Origin: Myxococcales bacterium
GTDB lineage: Bacteria > Myxococcota_A > Polyangia > Haliangiales > Haliangiaceae
DNA: 64,000 nt
Direction: 5' to 3'
NCBI GenBank assembly: GCA_947483555.1
Contig: CANKMW010000048.1
Location: 1-64,000, forward strand
In this document: in pieces, positions 1-7,406 of the stretch
Position numbering within the stretch: position 1 is the first letter of the stretch
How the letters are laid out: the number at the start of each line of letters is the position of its first letter
Made by a program: the position numbers and the translations under genes
Notes under the pieces: generated by a model
Told to the model about the DNA's origin: nothing
Database searches by the model: none
Seen by the model: the letters and a program-made list of their open reading frames with translations, nothing else

Positions 1-1
1 C

Positions 2-190
2 CAATACCTCGACGAGCGGCCTGAGGCGCAGCGAGCACTGTTCCAGGAACTCAAGCGGAGCCACGCCTTCCAGGTAAGACCGGTGTCGAAGAACGAGTTC
101 GTGCTCTCCTTGGCGTTCCCAGTGCGAGAGTTGGCCGGGGACGCTGCCCGGGTCGTCACCTTCGTCCGTGGGTCGGGTGGACCAGGCTTG
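2..190 (+). other. 3' fragment of an unidentified gene running into comM
   Basis: The plus frame from base 2 reads as ordinary protein (for example ALFQELKRSHAFQVRP and FVLSLAFPVRELAGD) up to about base 190. It then continues to a stop at 397 only as a meaningless antisense reading of comM. The natural-looking part stops where comM similarity begins, so the two genes are fused at a junction near 185-190. I do not recognise the family. It could be the end of a gene brought in by recombination, or an assembly join. Confidence 0.3.
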
Positions 191-861
191 CCGATGCCGG
201 GCGGGCCGACGAGCAGGAGGTTGTGCCCACCAGCCACCGCGACCTCGGTGGCGAGCCGTGCCAGCGGCTGGCCGCGAACGTCGCCGAGGTCGAGGCCGCT
301 GCGCTCGGCGGCCCGCGCGTGCAGCGCCTGCGCGGCCCGCAGCGGCGCCACCCCGGCGAGCGCCGCGACCACCTCGGACAGGTGTCCGGCCGCGTAGACC
401 TCGAGGCCGTCGACCGCCGCCGCCTCGCCCGCCGACGCCACCGGCAGGACGATGCCGCGCATGCCGTGTCGCCGCGCCGTGATCGCCGCCGCCAGCGCGC
501 CCCGCACCTTGCGCAGCGTGCCGTCGAGCCCGAGCTCGCCCATGAGCATGAGGCCTTCGAGCGGTCCGAGCGCGAACAGTCCCTCCGCCACCAGCACGCC
601 GACGGCGATCGGCAGATCGAACGCGGTCCCGGGTTTGGGCAGGTCGGCTGGCGCCAGGTTCACGGTGATCTTCTTGGGCGGCAGCGACTGGCCTACCGCC
701 TCGAGCGCGGCGCGGATGCGAACCGCGCCCTCGCGCACGCTCGGGGCCGGCATGCCGACCACGTGGTAGGTCGGCAACTGCCCGGCGGCCACGTCGACCT
801 CGACGTCGATGGGGATCGCGTCGACACCACGCAACGTCGAAGAGCAGAGTCGAGCCAGCAC
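187..861 (-). pseudogene. comM: ComM/YifB-family Mg-chelatase-like ATPase, truncated
   Basis: Reading starts at a GTG (861) with LARLCSSTLRGVDA and continues as the N-terminal ChlI-like domain of ComM: YHVVGMPAPSVREGAVRIRAAL, KKITVNLAPADLPKPGTAFDLPIA, GELGLDGTLRKVRG, then GGHNLLLVGPPGIGK. Family members are about 500 residues and continue from GxGKT into the AAA+ domain. Here similarity ends at the Walker A lysine (about residue 225) and is replaced by PGPPDPRTKV. That frame stays open to the window edge but no longer looks like ComM. ComM is a branch-migration helicase in natural transformation; this copy lacks the rest of its ATPase and cannot be functional as read. An assembly chimera is an alternative. 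Confidence 0.75.
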
Positions 862-919
862 CCGGTGCACTGGAGCACGACCTGTGCCACGCCCAAGCCC
901 ACGACCACTGGCGTGAGTC

Positions 920-975
920 GTCCGGATCCCGGACAGACGAGTCCGGAAGCCGGACCTCCTGTCCGGCCGGCCGTC
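920..975. promoter_or_regulatory. Tandem palindromic operator-like sites
   Basis: Two perfect palindromes of the form GTCCGG-N3-CCGGAC lie at 920-934 and 941-955, 21 bp apart. A third copy with a perfect left half and a degenerate right half (GTCCGGCCGGCCGTC) begins at 961, 20 bp further on. Spacing of two helical turns places the sites on one face of the DNA, as for cooperatively bound dimeric repressors. They sit 59 bp upstream of comM and about 235 bp upstream of the ECF sigma gene, so they could control either. No regulator gene is visible next to them. Confidence 0.5.
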
Positions 976-1027
976 CGCCGCGGTCATGCCGGCGCCGCCC
1001 GCAGGCGCGACGATTCCCCCGGTCGCC

Positions 1028-1119
1028 CGGTGTCAGCCACCACGCAGCCGCCACCGGGCAGCCGGTTCCCCGTACCATGGAACGTAACGATCCCGCCGGG
1101 TTGCGCGGTGTCAGCCACC
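1028..1119 (+). repeat. Pair of 14-bp direct repeats upstream of the sigma operon
   Basis: CGGTGTCAGCCACC occurs at 1028-1041 and 1106-1119, and a related TGTCAACCGCGG string follows at about 1144. These lie in the non-coding lead to the ECF sigma gene and could be promoter elements recognised by the sigma factor itself or regulator half-sites. I cannot assign a -10 partner. A longer sigma reading frame starting at ATG 1077 would cover the second copy. Confidence 0.35.
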
Positions 1120-1208
1120 GCGCCAGCCGGCGGTGGCGAGAGCGTGTCAACCGCGGCACCCCGCTGCGGCTCCTTGCCCATAGAGTGTACGCGACGGGAC
1201 CCATCACC

Positions 1209-1835
1209 TTGTCACGCGAAGCCTCGCTGACCATCGCGGGCGCCGATGCCCGCGGACGCTTGCTGTCGGACCTCGCCGCCGGCCCGGCGCGCCGGGGCTA
1301 CGCCATCGCCTACGACATGCTCGGCAGCCGGGCCGAGGCGGAGGAGGCGGTGCAGGAGGCGCTGGCCCGGGCCTGCGAACGCCTCGACGACCTGCGCGAT
1401 CCGGCCGCGGCGCCGGCGTGGTTCCTGCGCGTCGTCGCCACCACCTGCCTGCGTACGCTGCGCCGCCGCCGGCTCAAGCGCGCGGTGTTCGGGCGCTGGT
1501 TCGAGCGCGCCACCGACGAGCCGGGCGCCGCCGCCGATGGCGCTGCCCGGCCCGCGATGCCCGCCGACAGCGATCATCTCGACGGGCCGCCGCTGCACGG
1601 CACCCGCACGACGACCGCCGCCGCCACCCTGGCCGACCGCCAGGAGGTGATGGCGCTGCTTCGCCACATCGAGGTGCTGCCAGCCAAGCAACGCGCCGCG
1701 CTGGTCCTGCGCTACGGCCACGATCTGCCCGTCCCCGAGGTCGCCGCCCTGCTCGGCGTCGAGCTCGCAACCGCCAAGACTCACCTGGTCCGCGGCCTCG
1801 CGCGGCTGCGCGATCTGATGGAGGAACACCGATGA
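1209..1835 (+). CDS. ECF-family RNA polymerase sigma factor
   Basis: A sigma-70 region 2 lies at about residues 25-90 (YDMLGSRAEAEEAVQEAL, then AWFLRVVATTCL) and region 4 at about 146-208 (LPAKQRAALVLRYGHDLPV, EVAALLGVELATAKTHL), separated by a variable acidic linker. At 208 residues from TTG 1209 it has the usual ECF length. The frame is open further upstream to ATG 1077, which would add 44 Arg-rich residues over DNA that carries direct repeats, so I prefer the short form; a TTG with only a weak GGGA upstream makes the start uncertain. It overlaps the next gene by ATGA, giving a translationally coupled sigma/anti-sigma pair. The signal sensed is unknown. Confidence 0.85.
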   Translation: MSREASLTIAGADARGRLLSDLAAGPARRGYAIAYDMLGSRAEAEEAVQEALARACERLDDLRDPAAAPAWFLRVVATTCLRTLRRRRLKRAVFGRWFERATDEPGAAADGAARPAMPADSDHLDGPPLHGTRTTTAAATLADRQEVMALLRHIEVLPAKQRAALVLRYGHDLPVPEVAALLGVELATAKTHLVRGLARLRDLMEEHR

Positions 1836-2347
1836 AGCGCTGTACCAAGATCTCCGACTCGCTGCTCTCGGGACAGCCGCTGTCCGACGGCGACCGCGAC
1901 CACCTCGCCGCCTGTGCCGACTGCGCGCGGCTGGCGGCGATGGCGCGCCTGGTCACCTCGATCGCGACGGCGGCCGAGGTCGGTCCGGGGTTCACGTCGC
2001 GCGTCATCGCCGGCGCCCGCGAGCGTCTGGCCGCCCGCCGCCGCCAGCGCATCGTCGGCTTCGGACTGGCGGCCGTCGTCGCCGCCGCCGCCACCGTGCT
2101 GATCGTGTCCAGCCAGCGCGGCGGTGGCCGCCGGGCCGACCCTCCGGTCGCGGTCCGGCCCGCCGGCGACCTGCCCGGCGTCGACGAGCCGGCCGCGCCT
2201 GACGACGGCATCACCGACGACGAGCTGCGCGAGCTGGTCGGCGGCGCCACCATGACCCGCGCGCTCGCGCCCAGCGCCGACTGGGACCACATCGAGACCC
2301 CGGTTCGCAACTACCACGCCGTGCTGCGGCTCGGAGGACAGCCATGA
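1832..2347 (+). CDS. Putative zinc-finger anti-sigma factor, single-pass membrane protein
   Basis: 171 residues. A HLAACADCARL motif (H-x3-C-x2-C) at about residues 30-40 matches the zinc-binding anti-sigma domain that clamps ECF factors in the cytoplasm. A hydrophobic segment at about 72-92 (GFGLAAVVAAAATVLIV) follows an Arg-rich stretch, so the C-terminal 80 residues should be periplasmic. Start ATG overlaps the sigma stop (ATGA), and its own stop overlaps the next start in the same way. Role as anti-sigma is inferred from position and the HCC motif. It probably responds to an envelope signal together with the third gene. Confidence 0.8.
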   Translation: MKRCTKISDSLLSGQPLSDGDRDHLAACADCARLAAMARLVTSIATAAEVGPGFTSRVIAGARERLAARRRQRIVGFGLAAVVAAAATVLIVSSQRGGGRRADPPVAVRPAGDLPGVDEPAAPDDGITDDELRELVGGATMTRALAPSADWDHIETPVRNYHAVLRLGGQP

Positions 2348-3306
2348 TCCGCCTGCGTTCCCTCGCCATCGCTCTGCTCACCACCGCCGTGGTGTCGTCG
2401 CCCATCGCCGCCCAGCCGCAGCCGCCCGAGCCGCCCGAGCCGCCGGACGCGCCGGTCGCCCCGCGCGGACCGCGTCCGCCGCGCGCGCCCCGGCCGCCCC
2501 GGCCGCCCCGGCCGCCCCAGGCCCCGCGACCCATCCAGGTTCCCGATCACGTCCGCGCCCAGGTCGAGGCCGAGCTGGATCGCGCCCGCGCCGATATCGA
2601 TCGCGCGCTCACCGAGATCGACGGCAACCCGCACGTGCCGCCGGCGCTCAAGGCCAAGCTGAAGCAGCAGCTCGCGAAGCTGCGTGACGCCGACCTCGAC
2701 GACCTCGTCGACATGGCCGGCAACATGGCCGGGGACATGGACGAGTTCGGTCGCCAGATGGACCGCTGGGGCGAGCAGCTCGAGAAGTCGGTCGAACGCG
2801 ATGTCGCCAAGGCGCTCCGCGACTCTGGCATCGAAGACATGGACTTCGATTTCGACTTCGACCACGACGACGATGCTGATGCCCCGGATGTCGATGACGA
2901 CCCGTGGGCGCCGGGCCCACCGTCGGGCCGCCACGGGCGCATGCCGCCCCATCCTCCGCAGCCGCCGATGGTCCTCGACTTCGGAGACGATTTCTCCTTC
3001 GACTTCGACCTCGACCTCGACGATCTGCAGCTCACGCCGGCCCAGCGCACCGACCTGAAGCGCATCGCCGCCCAGCAGAAGGCCGCGGTCGCACCGGCGA
3101 CCAAGCGCATCCACGAGCTGTCGCGCGAGCTGCGCGGCGAGCTGGCCGACGACGACACCGACGCCGCCGAGGTCGATCGCCTGGTCGACGAGATCTCGCG
3201 CCAGGAGAGCACCGTGCGCAAGGCCCGCCTCGGCGCACTCACCCGCACGCGCCGGTTGCTGTCGGCCGCGCAGCGCACCAAGGTCGACGGCCGCGGGCGT
3301 CCTTAG
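2344..3306 (+). CDS. Exported Pro-rich and Asp-rich protein with Spy/CpxP-like C-terminus
   Basis: 320 residues. A signal peptide (MIRLRSLAIALLTTAVVSSPIAAQ) is followed by a PPEPPEPPDAP / RPPRPPRPP tract (residues 24-62), a helical segment, an Asp/Phe-rich patch (DFDFDFDHDDD, about 165-180) and a C-terminal helical region with LTPAQRTDLKRIAAQQKAAV and RLGALTRTRRLLSAAQR. The last part resembles the LTxxQ arrangement of Spy/CpxP periplasmic chaperones. Last gene of the sigma operon (ATGA overlap), which would suit a periplasmic stress effector. The acidic patch could bind metal ions. Family placement is tentative; the Pro-rich tract may span the wall. Confidence 0.7.
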   Translation: MIRLRSLAIALLTTAVVSSPIAAQPQPPEPPEPPDAPVAPRGPRPPRAPRPPRPPRPPQAPRPIQVPDHVRAQVEAELDRARADIDRALTEIDGNPHVPPALKAKLKQQLAKLRDADLDDLVDMAGNMAGDMDEFGRQMDRWGEQLEKSVERDVAKALRDSGIEDMDFDFDFDHDDDADAPDVDDDPWAPGPPSGRHGRMPPHPPQPPMVLDFGDDFSFDFDLDLDDLQLTPAQRTDLKRIAAQQKAAVAPATKRIHELSRELRGELADDDTDAAEVDRLVDEISRQESTVRKARLGALTRTRRLLSAAQRTKVDGRGRP

Positions 3307-3568
3307 TCCCTGAGTACAGCCCACCGGACGTTGGTGACCGAGTGAGCCGTCTGGTCGCGCGGCGGGCTCGCCGACGCGTGGGAGATCTCGGCGTGGTCGG
3401 CATGTCGCCACGTCTGAGCAGGAACGGTAGCGGCCGGCCGTCGACCGCGGCGTCCACGGTCGCGTCGGCCGTGTCGGCCGAACCGTCCGCATCACCGGAG
3501 GTGTCGCCGCCGCAGACCGCGCAGACCGCGCTGGCCGGCTCGAGGACCTCGAGCTATCTGGCCGACGA

Positions 3569-4198
3569 CTACTGCAACTCGCCCATCAGATTCAGCTGGG
3601 CGCCGCCGAGCTGGAACCAGCGCTCGGCCTCGCCCACGCGAGCAACGTCGTCCCAGCCGTTCACGTCGCCCTGGTTGCTGATGCCGGCCATGACCGTGCC
3701 CGGGAACGCGCCGCCGCCTGCGGTGCGGATCGCGGCCACGAACGAAGCGTGCGAGATGCGGGCGGGGTTGGAAAACGGGAAGCGACACAGCACGCCGAAG
3801 CGGTTGTCGTTGGCGTCGTACCCGAAGGCGAGCAAGCGGACCGTCTGGGCGGTGCCGATGCTCTGGATCTGGAGGCCGTTGGTGGGGTCGTCGACCAGGG
3901 TGATCGACGGTGGCGCCGCGACGTTGACGGTGCCGCCCGCGGTGGTGATGGCGAGGCTGTCGGTGGTGCCGAACGGCGCCCGCATCGCCTCGGCGATCAG
4001 ATCGCGCTCCAGCTCCAGCAGGCGCCGGTGCAGCTCCGTCTCGAACTCGCCGAACGAGCCCGGCGTGAACTTCTCCTTCATCCGGTGAGCATCCATGAAG
4101 GCCCTGATCTCGGCGAGTTGCTCCTCGGCTCGCCGAGGCTTCTCGATCGCAGGCGTGTGACGGGCGGCCGGGGGCGTGGGCGAGGCGGCGAGCTTCAT
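3569..4198 (-). CDS. Hypothetical protein with transposase-like N-terminal segment
   Basis: 209 residues from ATG 4198. Residues about 22-70 (EEQLAEIRAFMDAH, FGEFETELHRRLLELERDL) look like the N-terminal leader I associate with ISKra4-type transposases, recalled not searched. From about residue 72 (FGTTDSLAITTAGGTVNV) the sequence changes to a beta-rich region of unknown family ending in AERWFQLGGAQLNLMGELQ. No catalytic DDE core is present. It may be a host gene fused to a transposase start, or a remnant. Isolated, with no operon partner. The 262 bp on its 3' side (3307-3568) hold nothing I can support. Confidence 0.5.
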   Translation of the reverse strand: MKLAASPTPPAARHTPAIEKPRRAEEQLAEIRAFMDAHRMKEKFTPGSFGEFETELHRRLLELERDLIAEAMRAPFGTTDSLAITTAGGTVNVAAPPSITLVDDPTNGLQIQSIGTAQTVRLLAFGYDANDNRFGVLCRFPFSNPARISHASFVAAIRTAGGGAFPGTVMAGISNQGDVNGWDDVARVGEAERWFQLGGAQLNLMGELQ

Positions 4199-4350
4199 GC
4201 CGTCGCAAACATGTGCCGCTCAACCGAAATTCCCGACCGTCCCGGTGCCAGGATCAGATCTGCACCCTGACGTCTGGCGTCGGGGCCGCGTCTGGCACCA
4301 TCACCTGGCGCCCACCGTCACCACACGTTCGACGCTAGGATGCGCGCACG

Positions 4351-5262
4351 ATGAAGCTCGCGATGCGCAACCACCACATCAGTGGTTTCTCCGGTGACGA
4401 CCTGGCCTTCCTTTCGATGCGGTTCCCGAAGTCGAAAGGATTCACGCCCGGCCAGTCCGACTCGTGGGTATGGCACGCCAACGCCAAGCGCCGCCGCTAC
4501 CTGATCGGTGGCTCGGGCTGGGCGACCGGGTTGTGGTACTCGGGCGCGCAGATCTTCGTGACCCGGTCGCGTCACGGCATCTACCGCTTCGGCGCCATCG
4601 GCGACACGAATGACGACGACGACTTCCACCAGGACGATCTGCGGGCGGCGCTGATGGGCGTCTGGGGGCTCGACGAGAAGAACGTCTTCGCCTGGGCCGA
4701 CCGCGACCTGAAGTCCGGCATCATGTTTCGCTGGAACGGCAAGAAATGGGCGGAGATGCCGTCACCGGGATGGGGTGTGATGGAGGTGCACGGGGTGGCC
4801 AAGGACATCATCTACGCCGTGGGCCGCCGCGGCTTGATCGCGCGCTGGAACGGTAAGGCCTGGAAGAAGATCAAGGCGCTCACCGACGGCAACCTCGAGC
4901 ACCTGCAGGTGATCGACGAGGACGAGATCCATGCCGTTGCCGACGACGGCGCCCTGCTCCGCGGCACCGCCAAGAAGTGGGAGGTCGTGCTCGTCGACGA
5001 CGGACCGCTGTACGGCGTCGCCCGCTTCAAGGACCAGCTCTGGGTAGCGGCCGGCACCCGTGGCGTGGGCCGCGTGAAGGGCGGCGCCATCGAGATCGTG
5101 AAGCCGAAGATCCACGCCACCAGCTTCGACGCGCGCCGCGGCCTGGTCGCCGCCTGTTACGATCAGATCGCGTGGACCGACGACGGCGTCGCCTGGTACG
5201 GCAACCACGAGACCTCCGACCTGCTGGCCGAGACCGCGTCGACCGATCCGCTGTGGGACTAG
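4351..5262 (+). CDS. Cytoplasmic beta-propeller-like protein of unknown function
   Basis: 303 residues, no signal peptide. It carries repeated short units of the form (M/I/L)xRWNGKxW (FRWNGKKWAEM, ARWNGKAWKKI) and repeated statements such as IIYAVGRRGLI, EIHAVADDGALL and QLWVAAGTRGV. These are typical of YCF48/BNR-like propeller blades seen in exported myxobacterial proteins, but here without export signal. No catalytic motif is seen. It stands alone between two gaps (152 bp upstream, 242 bp downstream). Possibly a secretion-linked or toxin-associated protein; function unknown. Confidence 0.7.
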   Translation: MKLAMRNHHISGFSGDDLAFLSMRFPKSKGFTPGQSDSWVWHANAKRRRYLIGGSGWATGLWYSGAQIFVTRSRHGIYRFGAIGDTNDDDDFHQDDLRAALMGVWGLDEKNVFAWADRDLKSGIMFRWNGKKWAEMPSPGWGVMEVHGVAKDIIYAVGRRGLIARWNGKAWKKIKALTDGNLEHLQVIDEDEIHAVADDGALLRGTAKKWEVVLVDDGPLYGVARFKDQLWVAAGTRGVGRVKGGAIEIVKPKIHATSFDARRGLVAACYDQIAWTDDGVAWYGNHETSDLLAETASTDPLWD

Positions 5263-5504
5263 CTCGGACTCATAGGTGAGATCTTGAGCCGGGCTCCCGA
5301 CGAGGATTCCGCCCGGCGGCGGGGGATCCGGGAAGATCAAAGCGCTGCAGGCAGTCGAGAATGCGCCGTGGCGCATGAAGGGCTACCCGGCCGCGGCCGA
5401 TCCATCGCCTGGCGTCGTCGCCCGGACGCGACGCCACCCCCGCTCGAGCTCGCGCTTCGTGATACGCCCTGAATGGCGCTGTGCTCCGGGCGTCCATCGA
5501 GCTC

Positions 5505-7406
5505 ATGGTCGCCCGCTCCCTGTCGCTGCCCGTCCTGGTCTCCGTGCTCGCCGCGGCGGGTGCGGTCCTGGCGGGCGGGTGCGCCGCGCACCTGAAGCCG
5601 GTGCCGGCGGGTGAGACCGGGGTGGGTGAGCTCGCGTTCGTGGGCCTCGGCGCGGTCGACGAGGACGCGGTGCGCGACGGCCTCGGCCTGAGCCACGCCC
5701 GCGAGCTGGGCCAGCCGTTCGCGCGCTTCCTGGTCGCGCTCGATCGCCGCCGCGTGCGCGGCTACTACGTGCGCCGCGGCTTCTTCGCCGTGACGGTCGA
5801 GACCGACGTCCGCGAGCGCGGCGGCCGCGCCGACGTCAGCTTCCGCATCGTCGAGGGCGCCCGGGCCCGGGTGCTGCGGGTCGAGGTCGTCGGGTTGCCG
5901 CCCGACCCGGCGGTCGACGCCGCCGCCCTGCGGGCCCGGGTGCCGCTCGCCGACGGTGCGCCGTTCGATCACGACGGGTACGCGCTGGCCCCGCCGGCGC
6001 TGGTGGCGGCGCTGCAGGCGCTCGGCTACCCGTGGGCCCGCGTCGACGGCGTCGTCCTCGCCGACCCGGTGCGCGCCGCGGCGGTCATCCGCCTCACGGT
6101 CGACGCCGGTCCGCGCGCGATGTTCGGCAAGGTCACGGTCAACGGCGCGCCGCCCGGCCTCGGCGGCGCGATCGCCGCCCGCATCGAGGTCCGGCCGGGT
6201 CAGCGGTTCTCGCCGCGCGCGCTCGACGCCACCCGCGCCGCGCTCTACGAGCTCGGCCGACTCGCGCTGGTGCGGGTCGAGCCCGATCGCGCCACCCGCG
6301 GCGAGGTCGTCGACGTGGTGGTGACGGTCGCGGCCGCGCCACGCCACGAGCTGCGCCTCGGCGGCGGCGTCGGTGCCGATCCGCTGGCCTTCGAGGTCCG
6401 TGGCCGCGCCATCTACGGCGTCGCGGCGTGGCCGTGGCCGCTGACCACCGCGCGCAGCGAGCTGCGGCCGGCGCTGGTCTACCAGCGCGACGACGGCGAT
6501 CTGGCGCCCCGCCTCGACGCCAGCGCCACCCTCGATCGCCTCGATCTGATCCGGCCGCGCTACAGCGGCACCGTCGAGGCCAGCTTCTCGTACCTGGCGG
6601 TCGAGGCCTTCACCAGCTACGGCCCGCGCCTGCGTCTGACCGCGCGCACGCCCACCTATCGCCGCGCCGTGCAGCTCACCGCGGGCTGGCAGCTCGGCGT
6701 GGTCGGCTATCGCGACGTGTCGCCGGTCGTCGACGCCGCCACCGCGACCCGGCTCGGCCTCGATCGCGTCGAGCGGCTGGGCGCGTTCGAGCAGAGCGTG
6801 ATCGTCGATCGCCGCGACGACCGGGTGGCGCCGCGGCGCGGCCTGTACGTCGAGCTGCGCGCCGAGGAGGGCACCCGGGCCGCGGGCGGCGCGCTCACCT
6901 ATCTGCGCCTGGCCCCCGAGGCGCGCGGCTACCTGGCCGGCGGGCCGGTGGTGCTGGCGGCGCGGGCCCGCACCGGCACGCTGATCGGCGACGTGCCGGC
7001 GACGCGCCGCTTCTTCGCCGGCGGCGCCAACAGCCAGCGCGGCTTCCCCGAGCGTCACCTGGCACCGTTCGCCGCCGGGCTGGTCGACGGCGAGCGCCTC
7101 GACGTGCCGTACGGCGGCGCGGCGATGGTCGAGCTGTCCGCCGAGCTGCGCTTCCCGATGCCGCAGCTGCGCTACCTCGGGCGGCTAGCCGGGGCCGCGT
7201 TCGTCGACGGCGGCGACGTCACCGAGGCCTGGGACCAGCTGGCGCTCGGCGCGCTGCACTGGGCGGGCGGCCTCGGCTTGCGCCTGCCGACACCGGTGGG
7301 CGCGGTGCGCTTCGACCTCGGCTACCGCCTGACCCGGTCCGGCGCCGGCGAGCCGCGGCCCGGCGAACGCTTCGCCTACCACCTCAGCGTCGGCGAGGCG
7401 TTCTGA
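5505..7406 (+). CDS. tamA: TamA-like BamA-family outer-membrane protein
   Basis: 633 residues. The N-terminus is a lipoprotein signal (MVARSLSLPVLVSVLAAAG then LAGGC), followed by POTRA-like repeats (about 30-280: VRGYYVRRGFFAVTVET, ALYELGRLALVRVEPD) and a C-terminal 16-strand Omp85 barrel with the FFAGGANSQRGFPER motif (the barrel-internal RGF/Y loop) and a terminal beta signal. A longer frame from GTG 5481 adds eight residues ahead of the signal, so ATG 5505 is preferred. It overlaps tamB by TGATG, giving the classical TamA-TamB pair that spans the periplasm and inserts outer-membrane proteins or moves phospholipids. A lipidated TamA N-terminus is unusual compared with the enterobacterial protein. 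Confidence 0.88.
   Translation: MVARSLSLPVLVSVLAAAGAVLAGGCAAHLKPVPAGETGVGELAFVGLGAVDEDAVRDGLGLSHARELGQPFARFLVALDRRRVRGYYVRRGFFAVTVETDVRERGGRADVSFRIVEGARARVLRVEVVGLPPDPAVDAAALRARVPLADGAPFDHDGYALAPPALVAALQALGYPWARVDGVVLADPVRAAAVIRLTVDAGPRAMFGKVTVNGAPPGLGGAIAARIEVRPGQRFSPRALDATRAALYELGRLALVRVEPDRATRGEVVDVVVTVAAAPRHELRLGGGVGADPLAFEVRGRAIYGVAAWPWPLTTARSELRPALVYQRDDGDLAPRLDASATLDRLDLIRPRYSGTVEASFSYLAVEAFTSYGPRLRLTARTPTYRRAVQLTAGWQLGVVGYRDVSPVVDAATATRLGLDRVERLGAFEQSVIVDRRDDRVAPRRGLYVELRAEEGTRAAGGALTYLRLAPEARGYLAGGPVVLAARARTGTLIGDVPATRRFFAGGANSQRGFPERHLAPFAAGLVDGERLDVPYGGAAMVELSAELRFPMPQLRYLGRLAGAAFVDGGDVTEAWDQLALGALHWAGGLGLRLPTPVGAVRFDLGYRLTRSGAGEPRPGERFAYHLSVGEAF

Noticed and set aside
3239..3457. 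Minus-strand Asp/Ala-rich stretch (CGGDTSGDADGSADTADATV) resembling a lipoprotein linker
   Set aside because: No signal peptide, upstream stops, overlaps a supported gene end; treated as chance.
2904..4088. Plus-strand frame spanning the gap 3307-3568
   Set aside because: Arg/Pro/Ala-rich shadow over two real genes, and no start signal in the gap.
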